From Bradyrhizobium nanningense (GTDB taxonomy: Bacteria; Pseudomonadota; Alphaproteobacteria; Rhizobiales; Xanthobacteraceae): a stretch of DNA of 64,000 nucleotides. The DNA lies in assembly GCF_004114535.1 (NCBI RefSeq), contig NZ_LBJC01000024.1, positions 434,001 to 498,000 of the forward strand, read 5' to 3'. The position numbers and the translations under genes were made by a program. The notes under the pieces were generated by a model that did not search any database, was not told the origin of the DNA, and worked only from the letters and a program-made list of their open reading frames with translations. Position 1 is the stretch's first letter. Each line of letters opens with the position of its first letter. Positions 54,276-64,000 of the stretch are shown piece after piece.

Positions 54276-55250
54276 ATGGGGACGGTCCTAGATTCAGTCG
54301 GCAAGCTGATTGCCGCGTACCTCTCCAAGGAGGTGCCGGGCTACGAGCCGTTCACACCGAGCGACCCGGAGCACCTGCGCGGCGTCATCGAGCCCGGCGA
54401 CGTGCTGCTGATCGAGGGCAACAACCGCATCTCCGGCATCATCAAATATCTGACGCAGTCGACCTGGTCGCATGCCGCGCTCTATGTCGGCCCTGTCGAG
54501 GGCGCCGTGGAGCCCGACGGCGAGCCGCATGTGCTGATCGAAGCCAATATCGGCGAAGGCGTCACCTCTGCGCCGCTGTCGAAATATTTCCCGTATCACA
54601 CCCGCGTCTGCCGCCCGGTCGGGCTGTCCTATGAGGATCGCACCACGGTCTGCCGCTATGCGATCAACCGCATCGGCTTCGGCTACGACACCAAGAACAT
54701 CGTCGACCTCATGCGCTTCCTGTTCCCGCTGCCGGTACCGCAGCGCTGGCGGCGACGCATGATCGCGATTGGCTCGGGCGATCCGACCAAGATCATCTGC
54801 TCGGCGCTGATCGCGCAGGCGTTCGACGCGGTGCGCTACCCGATCCTGCCGAAGATCACCAAGGCCGGCAGCCGCGCCGCCCGCCGCGAGATCCTGCACA
54901 TCCGCGATTCCTCGCTCTACATGCCCCGCGACTTCGACATCTCGCCCTATTTCGAGGTCGTCAAACCCACCATCGTGCACGGGTTCGACTACACCGCGCT
55001 GCACTGGGCCGACAAGCAGAAGCCGCTCGAGGAGGTAGCGGGCACATTCAGTGTGTTTCCAGAAACGATCAGTGCGCCGCCGCTCGTTCCTGAAGCGATT
55101 GACCAAGAGGCGCCGGATGAGGTTCCGGCTGAGCAAGTGAGTGCTCAGCCTGCGGCAGCCGAAACCGTCCCCGAACATGTCCCGCTGCTGAAGAAGCTGG
55201 CGATGTACCGCCCGAGGCGCCGTGGCCCGGCGCGCGAGCGGGCGGCATAG
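54276..55250 (+). CDS. YiiX/YebB-like permuted papain-fold cysteine peptidase
   Basis: The ATG at 54276, with GGGGGGAG 8 nt upstream, gives 324 residues. The circularly permuted NlpC/P60-like triad is visible: H66 in QSTWSHAALYVG, E89 in VLIEANIG and C175 in TKIICSALIAQAFD. EPGDVLLIEGNNRISGIIK is the typical start of the domain. It lacks a signal peptide. A Pro/Ala-rich region and basic tail follow. Substrates, which could be lipids or peptides, are unknown. Confidence 0.82.
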   Translation: MGTVLDSVGKLIAAYLSKEVPGYEPFTPSDPEHLRGVIEPGDVLLIEGNNRISGIIKYLTQSTWSHAALYVGPVEGAVEPDGEPHVLIEANIGEGVTSAPLSKYFPYHTRVCRPVGLSYEDRTTVCRYAINRIGFGYDTKNIVDLMRFLFPLPVPQRWRRRMIAIGSGDPTKIICSALIAQAFDAVRYPILPKITKAGSRAARREILHIRDSSLYMPRDFDISPYFEVVKPTIVHGFDYTALHWADKQKPLEEVAGTFSVFPETISAPPLVPEAIDQEAPDEVPAEQVSAQPAAAETVPEHVPLLKKLAMYRPRRRGPARERAA

Positions 55251-55251
55251 G

Positions 55252-55422
55252 TCGTCCCTGCCTGGTGCGCAATTGCGCACGGGCGCAGGGACCCAGACCG
55301 CGTGATCTATCGCGTGCGGACGATAGCAGTACCGATCGAGAAGTCTTCGCCAAACCTCTCCCTGGGGCTATCGCGACGAGCGTAGGCGCTCGCGCGCAGG
55401 TCCCTGCGTTCGCAGGGGCGAC
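55252..55422. repeat. palindromic intergenic repeat, family C copy 3
   Basis: It starts GTCGTCCCTGCCTGGTGCGC, contains the 16-bp perfect palindrome GTGCGCAATTGCGCAC at 55264-55279, and ends GTCCCTGCGTTCGCAGGGGC. It fills the first half of the 301-bp gap before csoR. Confidence 0.75.
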
Positions 55423-55455
55423 CTGGGGTTTGAGTGCGATCTCGCGCCTCAACAT

Positions 55456-55544
55456 CCGTCATTGCGAGGAGCTCTTGCGACGAAGCAATCCAGACTACCT
55501 CCTCGGAGACGGTCTGGATTGCTTCGCTGCGCTCGCAATGACGG
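55456..55544. repeat. palindromic intergenic repeat, family E
   Basis: CCGTCATTGCGAG/CTCGCAATGACGG outer arms and GAAGCAATCCAGAC/GTCTGGATTGCTTC inner arms form a long imperfect hairpin 7 bp from the csoR stop. Confidence 0.85.
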
Positions 55545-55551
55545 TGGAGAC

Positions 55552-55827
55552 CTACCGCTCCGCCCGTCCGATCACCGCCATCAGCTCCGCGATCTTCTCG
55601 CGTTGGTCGGCCTTGTCGCCGCTCGCGATGGCGTGCTCGACGCAATGGGCGACGTGATCCTTCAGGATCTCCTCCTCGACCCGGCGCAGCGCGGCCCGCA
55701 CCGCCGAGATCTGCGTCACGATGTCGATGCAGTACCGGTCCTCCTCTACCATTTTCGAGAGGCCGCGAACCTGGCCCTCGATCCGGCCGAGGCGTTTTCC
55801 GACAGATGCCTTGATGTCTTTGCGCAT
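55552..55827 (-). CDS. csoR: CsoR-type copper-sensing repressor
   Basis: The 91-residue all-helical protein of the CsoR/RcnR/FrmR family has the Cu(I) ligand set C33, H58 and C62 in RYCIDIVTQ and DHVAHCVEHA. KRLGRIEGQVRGL is the DNA-contact helix. Copper binding would release it from the palindrome between it and the divergent ATPase gene. FrmR-like or nickel sensing is less likely given this ligand pattern. Confidence 0.9.
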   Translation of the reverse strand: MRKDIKASVGKRLGRIEGQVRGLSKMVEEDRYCIDIVTQISAVRAALRRVEEEILKDHVAHCVEHAIASGDKADQREKIAELMAVIGRAER

Positions 55828-55835
55828 GAGGTCTA

Positions 55836-55854
55836 TATACCCCTACCGGGTATA
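55836..55854. promoter_or_regulatory. CsoR operator
   Basis: TATACCC-CTACC-GGGTATA is a perfect palindrome with 7-bp arms, 8 bp from the csoR start and 37 bp from the ATPase start. It matches the A/T-flanked G/C-tract operators of the CsoR family. Confidence 0.82.
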
Positions 55855-55891
55855 GGTTGCAAGACCTGGGCACAAGCGCCGGAGCAAGGCT

Positions 55892-58357
<2,466 letters not shown>

Positions 58358-58366
58358 GGAAGCCGC

Positions 58367-58452
58367 GTAGCCCGGACGGAGCGCTAGCGAAATCCGGGAG
58401 TCCTGCCCACATCGGCACCGTCCCGGATTGCGCTTCGCTCCATCCGGGCTAC
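58367..58452. repeat. palindromic intergenic repeat, family F
   Basis: GTAGCCCGGACGGAGCGCTAGCG pairs with CGCTTCGCTCCATCCGGGCTAC when split at the central loop. It fills most of the 134 bp between the copper ATPase and nikR, and may end transcription of the former. Confidence 0.82.
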
Positions 58453-58491
58453 GGTTCACGGAACGCAGGCGAGAGGTGCGGGGAATATCTG

Positions 58492-58944
58492 ATGCAGCGA
58501 ATTACCATCACGATCGAGGACGACCTGTTGGCGGAGATCGACGCGGCGGCGGAAGCGCGCGGTTACCAGAATCGCTCCGAGATCATCCGCGACCTCGCGC
58601 GCGCCGGTCTGCAGCAGAGCACCGAGGACACCGCGCAGACCGGCCCCTGCGTCGCCGGTCTCGTCTATGTCTACGACCACGCCGCCCGCGATCTGTCGAA
58701 ACGACTGGTGCAGGAATTCCACGGCCATCACGACCTCGCGCTGGCGACCCTGCACGTCCATCTCGACGACAACAATTGCATGGAGATGACGGCGCTGAAG
58801 GGGTCGGCGGATGAGGTCAAGCATTTCGCCGACCACATCATCGCCGAACGCGGCGTCCGCTACGGCCGCGTGGTGATGATCCCGACGGGCGAGGGGAAGC
58901 CGGCGAAAGCGCGGAAGCACGGGCACGGCCATCGGCATGAGTAG
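58492..58944 (+). CDS. nikR: nickel-responsive regulator NikR
   Basis: The 150-residue protein has an N-terminal ribbon-helix-helix (RITITIEDDLLAEID, NRSEIIRDL) and a C-terminal ACT-like domain with the nickel site H77, H88, H90 and C96 in LHVHLDDNNC, offset by one from E. coli. The tail is His-rich. It represses nickel uptake genes, but none is seen nearby. The repeat upstream leaves little room for a promoter. Confidence 0.94.
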   Translation: MQRITITIEDDLLAEIDAAAEARGYQNRSEIIRDLARAGLQQSTEDTAQTGPCVAGLVYVYDHAARDLSKRLVQEFHGHHDLALATLHVHLDDNNCMEMTALKGSADEVKHFADHIIAERGVRYGRVVMIPTGEGKPAKARKHGHGHRHE

Positions 58945-58954
58945 GCGGGCTTGC

Positions 58955-59033
58955 GTGCCCCGGACGCAGCGCAACGCTTCTTCAGCGGTGTGCCGCAGAG
59001 CAGCGTTGCACGCTGCACCGCGTCCGGGACACG
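58955..59033. repeat. palindromic repeat, family A copy 4 (shortened)
   Basis: It begins GTGCCCCGGACGCAGCGC and closes GCGTCCGGGACAC. The middle GAGCCGGGGCCC section of the longer copies is missing. Confidence 0.78.
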
Positions 59034-59117
59034 GCCGTGTCTTGGACAACCAACCTCCCTTGCCGAAGCCGCATTGGGTGTCTACCTCTCGCGGGTCGTT
59101 TCGTGAAAGGGTCTCCC

Positions 59118-59858
59118 ATGCTGGATGCCGCCGTGAAGGCGCTGTCGCAAATGATCTCGCCGCCGATGCGCTCGATCCTGTGGCGATCGATCGGGCTTGC
59201 GCTCGTGCTGATCATTGTGCTGGCGATCGGCTTGCAGCGGCTGCTCAGCTGGTTTGCGACCTCTGGCGAGGTCTGGCTGGAAGGCCTGCTCGGGCCGGGC
59301 TGGCACTCCTCGCTCGACGTCTTGTCCTGGATCGTTTCGATCGCAGCGGGCCTCGGCGTCGTGTTCGGCGGCATCTTCCTGATGCCCGCGATCACCTCGC
59401 TGGTGGCGAGCCTGTTCGTCGACGACGTCGCCGACATCGTCGAGCGCGAGCATTATCCCGCCGAGCAGCCGGGCGTCGCGCTGCCCCTCAGCCAGGCGAT
59501 CCTCGAGGGCGTCAAGACCGCGCTGTTGACGATTTTGGTCTATCTCGCCGCGCTGCCGCTGGTGTTGTTCGCCGGCGCGGGCTTCCTGATCTTCTTCCTC
59601 GCCGCGGCCTGGCTCCTTGGCCGCGAATATTTCGAGCTCGCGGCGATGCGCTTCCGCCCGCCGGAGGAAGCCAAGGCGATGCGGCGCGACAATGCCGCGA
59701 CCATCTTCACCGCCGGGCTGTTCATCGCCGCCTTCGTCTCGATCCCAATCGTCAATCTGGCAACGCCGATCTTCGGCATGGCCTTCATGGTCCACATGCA
59801 CAAGCGGCTGTCAGGTCCGCGGCCCGAGCTGATCGCGCCGGCACGGCAGTTGCGGTGA
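59118..59858 (+). CDS. EI24/CysZ-like membrane protein
   Basis: The ATG at 59118 with AAGGG 8 nt upstream gives 246 residues. There are four to six hydrophobic segments and the family features FVDDVADIVEREHYP and LLGREYFELAAMRF. CysZ proteins import sulfate in E. coli. That function is only inferred here. No cys gene is adjacent. Confidence 0.82.
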   Translation: MLDAAVKALSQMISPPMRSILWRSIGLALVLIIVLAIGLQRLLSWFATSGEVWLEGLLGPGWHSSLDVLSWIVSIAAGLGVVFGGIFLMPAITSLVASLFVDDVADIVEREHYPAEQPGVALPLSQAILEGVKTALLTILVYLAALPLVLFAGAGFLIFFLAAAWLLGREYFELAAMRFRPPEEAKAMRRDNAATIFTAGLFIAAFVSIPIVNLATPIFGMAFMVHMHKRLSGPRPELIAPARQLR

Positions 59859-59882
59859 TGACGCGGGCCGCGGCGCCGTCGC

Positions 59883-60665
59883 TCAGACCGTCTTCTCCGG
59901 CCAGCGGCAGAGATCGTTGATCAGACAGACCTCGCAGCGCGGCTTGCGCGCGAGGCACGTATAGCGGCCGTGCAGGATCAACCAATGATGGGCATGCAGC
60001 ATGAATGCGGCCGGGATCACCTTTTCCAGACCAAGCTCGACCTCCAGCGGCGTCTTGCCGGGCGCTAGCCCGGTGCGGTTGCCGACGCGGAAGACATGCG
60101 TGTCGACCGCCATGGTGTGCTCGCCGAAGGCCATGTTGAGCACGACGTTGGCGGTCTTGCGGCCGGCGCCGGGCAGCGACTCGATTTCGGCGCGCGTGCG
60201 CGGTACCTCGCCGCCGAACTCGCTGAGCAGCTTGGCCGACAGCGCGATCACGTTCTTCGCCTTGGTGCGGTAGAGGCCGATGGTCTTGATGTAGTCGCGC
60301 AAGCGCTCCTCGCCGAGGTCGAGCATCTTCTGCGGGGTGTCGGCGACCTCGAACAACGCGCGCGTCGCCTTGTTGACGCCGGCATCGGTCGCCTGCGCCG
60401 ACAGCACCACGGCGACCAGCAGCGTGAACGGATTGAGGTGCTCGAGCTCTCCTTTCGGTTCCGGGTTGGCTTTGCGGAAGCGACTGAAGGCGTCGTGGAC
60501 CTCCGCCGGGGTCCAAGGTTTTAAGGAGCTGGGTTTGGTGGCTTTGAGCGATTTTTTCGCTGAGGCCGTTTTCTGAGCGGGCTTGGGCTTCGCGACGGCG
60601 GCCCTGGCCGTCTTCTTCGGCGCGGGCGCTTTGCGCGGAGCCGGCTTGCGGGTGATTTTCGCCAT
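59883..60665 (-). CDS. nth: endonuclease III (DNA glycosylase/AP lyase)
   Basis: The ATG at 60665 gives 260 residues. The helix-hairpin-helix with catalytic K170 is SLPGAGRKTANVV, the catalytic aspartate D188 is in AVDTHV, and the 4Fe-4S cluster is C237-x6-C-x2-C-x5-C253. The first 50 residues are a Lys/Ala/Pro-rich, flexible extension that may help DNA binding. It removes oxidised pyrimidines. It is divergent from the DUF2244 gene with 22 bp between. Confidence 0.95.
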   Translation of the reverse strand: MAKITRKPAPRKAPAPKKTARAAVAKPKPAQKTASAKKSLKATKPSSLKPWTPAEVHDAFSRFRKANPEPKGELEHLNPFTLLVAVVLSAQATDAGVNKATRALFEVADTPQKMLDLGEERLRDYIKTIGLYRTKAKNVIALSAKLLSEFGGEVPRTRAEIESLPGAGRKTANVVLNMAFGEHTMAVDTHVFRVGNRTGLAPGKTPLEVELGLEKVIPAAFMLHAHHWLILHGRYTCLARKPRCEVCLINDLCRWPEKTV

Positions 60666-60687
60666 GATCGGGATATACTGACGGACA

Positions 60688-61218
60688 ATGAGCACAGGCA
60701 ACGAAATTGAGCGCGGCGAGCCTGATCAGCGCGAAGTGCAGATCTTCTCCGCACTGCTGACGCCGCACCGCTCGCTGAACCGCACCGGCTTCCTCGCCGT
60801 GATGCTGTTCCTGAGCGTGGTCAGCTTCGTCACCGGCCTCGTCTTCCTGATGATGGGCGCCTGGCCGGTGTTCGGTTTCTTCGGCCTCGACGTGCTGGTG
60901 ATCTGGTGGGCCTTCAAGGCCAACTTCCGCGCGGCTCGCGCGCGCGAAGAGATCACCGTCACGACGAGCGAATTGCGCGTGCGGCGCATCAGCCACCACG
61001 GCCAGGTGGCCGAATGGACGTTCAACCCGCTCTGGGTCCGCCTCGACATGGAGGTCGACGAGGATTTCGGCATCGAGCATCTCTACCTGATCTCGCGCGG
61101 CTACCAGATCCAGATTGCCCGATTCCTGGGGCCAGAGGAAAAAGCAAGTTTTTACAAAGGCTTGGTTGAGGCGCTCAATGCCGCCAAGCGCGGCCCGACC
61201 TACAATCCGGTGACCTGA
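60688..61218 (+). CDS. DUF2244 membrane protein
   Basis: The 176-residue protein has LLTPHRSLNRTGF, two close membrane segments (about 35-55 and 59-77) and a cytoplasmic part with ELRVRRI and LISRGYQIQIARFLGPEEK. This is the DUF2244 layout, of unknown function and common in alphaproteobacteria, often near nth. A short 22-bp divergent spacing suggests shared control. Confidence 0.85.
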   Translation: MSTGNEIERGEPDQREVQIFSALLTPHRSLNRTGFLAVMLFLSVVSFVTGLVFLMMGAWPVFGFFGLDVLVIWWAFKANFRAARAREEITVTTSELRVRRISHHGQVAEWTFNPLWVRLDMEVDEDFGIEHLYLISRGYQIQIARFLGPEEKASFYKGLVEALNAAKRGPTYNPVT

Positions 61219-61272
61219 GCGCAGTCAGAAATCGGGTGGTTTCCCAGCCGCCCCTCTCCTACATTTCCGGTC

Positions 61273-62169
61273 ATGATGACACTCGCCATACATGACCAGC
61301 GCCTGACCAAGCCGGGCCCCCAGAACGCCGCGTTGCGCGACTACGATTCGGTGCGCCGGGCGATCGCCTTCATCTCGGAGAACTGGCGCGCGCAGCCGAC
61401 CATCGAGGCGATGGCGGATGCGGCCGGCGTCACGCCGGATGAGCTGCACCATCTGTTCCGCCGCTGGGCCTCGATCACGCCAAAGGCCTTCATGCAGGCG
61501 CTGACGCTCGATCACGCCAAGGGCTTGCTGCGGGACTCCGCGAGCATCCTCGACGCCGCGCTCGATTCCGGCCTGTCGGGTCCGGGCCGGCTGCACGATC
61601 TCTTCGTCACGCACGAAGCCATGTCGCCGGGCGAATGGAAGAACGGCGGCGCCGGCCTCACCTTGCGCTACGGCTTTCATCCCTCCCCGTTCGGCACCGC
61701 GATCGTGATCGCCACCGATCGCGGCTTGTCGGGGCTTGCCTTCGCCGACCACGGCGAGGAAAAGGTTGCGCTCGCCGACATGACGCGGCGCTGGCCGAAC
61801 GCCACCTATGTCGAAGACCACGAGGGCACGGCGCCGCTCGCCGCGCGCATCTTCGACACCAGACTGTGGCGGCCGGACCAGCCGCTGCGCGTGGTGATGA
61901 TCGGCACCGACTTCGAGGTGCGGGTATGGGAGACGCTGCTGAAAATCCCGATGGGCCGCGCGGTGTCCTATTCCGACATCGCCTGCAACATCAACAGCCC
62001 GAAGGCCTCGCGCGCCGTCGGTGCGGCGGTGGGCAAGAACCCGGTCTCGTTCGTCGTGCCCTGCCATCGCGCGCTCGGCAAGAGCGGCACGCTCACCGGC
62101 TATCATTGGGGCATCACGCGCAAGCAGGCGATGCTGGGCTGGGAAGCCGGGCAGCTGGGGATGCAGTAG
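61273..62169 (+). CDS. AraC-type HTH fused to methylated-DNA-cysteine S-methyltransferase
   Basis: The 298-residue protein has an AraC-like HTH (about 25-125, ISENWRAQPTIEAMADAAG and LFRRWASITPKAFMQ) followed by an alkyltransferase domain with catalytic C264 in VVPCHRALG and the DNA-binding RAVGAAVGKNP. The N-terminal zinc/phosphotriester domain of Ada is absent. It repairs O6-alkylguanine and may still regulate DNA repair genes. The gene has no strong ribosome-binding site. Confidence 0.9.
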   Translation: MMTLAIHDQRLTKPGPQNAALRDYDSVRRAIAFISENWRAQPTIEAMADAAGVTPDELHHLFRRWASITPKAFMQALTLDHAKGLLRDSASILDAALDSGLSGPGRLHDLFVTHEAMSPGEWKNGGAGLTLRYGFHPSPFGTAIVIATDRGLSGLAFADHGEEKVALADMTRRWPNATYVEDHEGTAPLAARIFDTRLWRPDQPLRVVMIGTDFEVRVWETLLKIPMGRAVSYSDIACNINSPKASRAVGAAVGKNPVSFVVPCHRALGKSGTLTGYHWGITRKQAMLGWEAGQLGMQ

Positions 62170-62178
62170 TCGAGATGC

Positions 62179-62287
62179 CGTAGGGTGGATTAGCCCTGCA
62201 GATGCGCAAAGCGCAGCTGCTCGGCGTAACCCACCTTTTTAATCTCTGCGAGAGATGGTGGGTTACGCTGCGCTAACTCACCCTACG
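62179..62287. repeat. palindromic intergenic repeat, family G
   Basis: CGTAGGGTG/CACCCTACG outer arms, GCGTAACCCACC/GGTGGGTTACGC inner arms and a short stem in the middle give a long cruciform-like element between convergent genes. Confidence 0.85.
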
Positions 62288-62296
62288 AGACCGGCC

Positions 62297-62920
62297 CTAC
62301 CCCGCCAGATCCAGCTTCGACGCCACGGTCGAATCCGCATTGAGGCGATAGATGATCGGCACGCCGGTGGCGAGCTCGCGCTTCAGGATGCCTTCGGGCG
62401 AGAGCTTCTCCAGCACCATGATCAGCGCGCGCAGCGAATTGCCGTGGGCGGCGACCAGCGTGCGCTTGCCGTTGAGCACGCCGGGCAGGATCTCCTGCAC
62501 GTAATAGGGCAGCGCGCGCGCGAGGGTGTCCTTCAGGCTTTCGCCGCCGGGCGGCGGCACGTCGTAGGAGCGGCGCCAGATCAGCACCTGGTCCTCGCCC
62601 CATTTCTTGCGGGCGTCGTCCTTGTTGAGGCCGGAGAGATCGCCATAGTCGCGCTCGTTCAGCGCGAGGTTCTTCGAGGTCGGCAAGCCTTCTTGACCGA
62701 GCTCACCGAGGATGATGTCGAGCGTGTGTTGCGCGCGCGTGAGAACCGAAGTGAAGGCCACGTCGAACACGAGGCCCTGTGCCTTCAGCTTGCGGCCGGC
62801 TTCCGTGGCTTCCTTCACGCCGAGCTCGGTGAGATCAGGATCCTTCCAGCCGGTGAACAGGTTCTTCAGATTCCATTCGCTCTGGCCGTGGCGCACGAGC
62901 ACGAGAAGACGTTCGCTCAT
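62297..62920 (-). CDS. gpmA: 2,3-bisphosphoglycerate-dependent phosphoglycerate mutase
   Basis: The ATG at 62920 gives 207 residues. The phosphorylated H11 is in LVLVRHGQSEWN, followed by NLFTGWKDPDLTELG, LNERDYGDLSGLNKDD and the second histidine in VAAHGNSLR. It interconverts 3- and 2-phosphoglycerate. It is 23 bp after dapB on the same strand. Confidence 0.95.
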   Translation of the reverse strand: MSERLLVLVRHGQSEWNLKNLFTGWKDPDLTELGVKEATEAGRKLKAQGLVFDVAFTSVLTRAQHTLDIILGELGQEGLPTSKNLALNERDYGDLSGLNKDDARKKWGEDQVLIWRRSYDVPPPGGESLKDTLARALPYYVQEILPGVLNGKRTLVAAHGNSLRALIMVLEKLSPEGILKRELATGVPIIYRLNADSTVASKLDLAG

Positions 62921-62943
62921 TGACTGCTTTCCGTTAGTTTCGA

Positions 62944-63759
62944 TCAGATATCGGCGAGGCCGAGCACGTCGGCCATGGAATAGTGCCCCGGCTTCTTGCC
63001 GTTGGCCCACAGCGCCGCCTTCAGCGCGCCATGGGCGAACAGCATGCGGTCCTCGGCCTGATGCGACAGCGTCAGGCGCTCGAAGGGGCCGAGGAAGGTC
63101 ACGCTGTGGTCGCCGGCGACGGTGCCGCCGCGCAACGAGGCGAAGCCGATATTGCCCGGCCTGCGCGCACCGGTGATGCCGTCGCGGCCTCGCTCGGAAT
63201 GGTCATCGAGGGTGACGCCGCGGCCGGCCGCTGCGGCCTGGCCCAGCATCAGCGCGGTGCCGGAGGGGGCGTCGACCTTCATGCGGTGATGGGTTTCGAC
63301 GATCTCGATGTCAAAACCCTGGTCGAGCGCCTTGGCGACGCGCTTGACCACCGCGGCGAGCAGGTTGACGCCCAGGCTCATATTGCCTGACTGTACCACG
63401 ACGGCGCGGTTGGTGACGCTCTTGATCACGGCGTTGTCGGACATCGAGAGTCCCGTCGTGCCGACGACATGGACGATGCCCCGCTGGGCGGCGATCGCGA
63501 CATTGGCGATGGTGGCGGCCGGCACGGTAAAATCGAGAATGCCGTCGGCCTCCTTCGACATCGCCCAGAGATCGGCCGAGAGCTTGATGCCGTTGGCGGG
63601 CAATCCCGCGAGCACGCCGGCATCCTTGCCGAGCAGCTCCGAGCCCGGCGCCTCCAGCGCACCCGCAAGCACCGCGCCTTGGCTCTCGGCAATCGCCCGC
63701 ACCAGTGCGCGGCCCATCCGGCCGCCGGCCCCAGCAACAATCAAGCGCATGTCGGACAT
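62944..63759 (-). CDS. dapB: 4-hydroxy-tetrahydrodipicolinate reductase
   Basis: The ATG at 63759, with GAGGA 8 nt upstream, gives 271 residues. The NAD(P)H loop VAGAGGRMGRALV, VVGTTGLS, SGNMSLGVN and the active-site segment VETHHRMKVDAPSGTA identify DapB, which acts in lysine and diaminopimelate synthesis. The longer frame to 63915 reads into the repeat-rich spacer. The dapB-gpmA order recurs in Rhizobiales. Confidence 0.95.
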   Translation of the reverse strand: MSDMRLIVAGAGGRMGRALVRAIAESQGAVLAGALEAPGSELLGKDAGVLAGLPANGIKLSADLWAMSKEADGILDFTVPAATIANVAIAAQRGIVHVVGTTGLSMSDNAVIKSVTNRAVVVQSGNMSLGVNLLAAVVKRVAKALDQGFDIEIVETHHRMKVDAPSGTALMLGQAAAAGRGVTLDDHSERGRDGITGARRPGNIGFASLRGGTVAGDHSVTFLGPFERLTLSHQAEDRMLFAHGALKAALWANGKKPGHYSMADVLGLADI

Positions 63760-63879
63760 GGTGTGATCCTCTTCGCCGCCGTTGTAGCGGGGGGATGAAG
63801 TTCCGGCAACCGAGGGGGGACAGCGGCGGCACGTTCGGGGCGGCTCGCAGAGCCGAACCCGGAATCTCGAGATTCTCAG

Positions 63880-63895
63880 GTGCGCAATTGCGCAC
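63880..63895. repeat. 16-bp perfect palindrome
   Basis: GTGCGCAATTGCGCAC also occurs at 55264-55279 inside a family C repeat. Here it lies 120 bp upstream of dapB in a spacer without a called gene. Confidence 0.7.
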
Positions 63896-63938
63896 CGGGG
63901 TTCGATGCTTCGCATCGCCCCATAATGACGGCCTCCTC

Positions 63939-63998
63939 TCAGCCGTCCTGCGGTTGCGGGCCGTCATAGCCCTCGATGATGATGAGATCGGCAACCGA
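63939..63998 (-). CDS. possible 3' end of a gene entering from the right
   Basis: From the right edge the minus strand reads SVADLIIIEGYDGPQPQDG and then TGA. The residue pattern is protein-like, and dapB follows on the same strand. Only 19 codons are visible and I cannot name the gene. Confidence 0.4.
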   Translation of the reverse strand, partial: SVADLIIIEGYDGPQPQDG

Positions 63999-64000
63999 GT

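Overview
The window looks like chromosomal core DNA of a Bradyrhizobium-type alphaproteobacterium. The basis is high GC, the linked order aroA-cmk-rpsA and ihfB-lapA-trpF-trpB-trpA-accD-folC, lptC-lptA-lptB-rpoN-hpf-ptsN, an AccD without most of its zinc-ribbon cysteines, and many palindromic intergenic repeats of the kind common in Bradyrhizobium. The genus is inferred from family recognition, not from a search. I see no rRNA, CRISPR array, transposase, integrase or nodulation/nitrogen-fixation gene.

Layout. 1-4.3 kb (+): the 3' part of addA, trxA and an ATP-dependent DNA ligase. 4.3-17.2 kb (mostly -): a phosphoesterase, folC, accD, trpA, trpB, trpF, a LapA-like protein, ihfB, sppA, rpsA, cmk, two small unknowns and aroA, which together form a housekeeping block for translation, aromatic amino acids, fatty acid and folate synthesis. 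17.3-25.3 kb: an acidic TIGR02300-type protein, tRNA-Ala, a GIY-YIG protein, the ohrR/ohr peroxide pair, a CoA-transferase and a complete ugpBAEC glycerol-3-phosphate-type ABC importer. 25.3-28.4 kb is the most accessory-looking part: an Hsp20 gene behind a sigma-32-like promoter and a likely RNA thermometer, a DUF1150 gene, then a lower-GC insert with a frameshifted tetR, a perfect FNR/FixK-type box and a small membrane protein. That insert is bounded by two about 370-bp direct repeats carrying the DUF1150 3' end.

28.4-36.4 kb (-): a TPR protein, ptsN, hpf, rpoN, lptB, lptA, lptC and a small RNase D. 36.6-44.7 kb: an MFS transporter, tRNA-Leu, an NDUFA9-like protein, uppP, a GST, queG, a thioesterase-like protein, a SnoaL-like protein and an alpha/beta hydrolase. 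44.9-51.7 kb: infC (ATT start), rpmI, rplT, pheS and pheT, interrupted by two small exported proteins on the other strand and by a DUF559 endonuclease-like gene between pheS and pheT that is bracketed by inverted palindromic repeats. 51.7-64 kb: a TSUP permease, a Tat-exported amine oxidase, a YiiX-like cysteine peptidase, csoR/copA-type copper control with a visible operator, nikR, an EI24/CysZ-like protein, nth, a DUF2244 protein, an AraC-HTH/alkyltransferase fusion, gpmA and dapB.

Most gaps between convergent or unrelated genes hold one of several palindromic repeat families. The strongest leads for new biology are the repeat-bracketed DUF559 gene inside pheST, the hsp20 leader, and the duplicated DUF1150 tail enclosing the tetR/membrane-protein insert.
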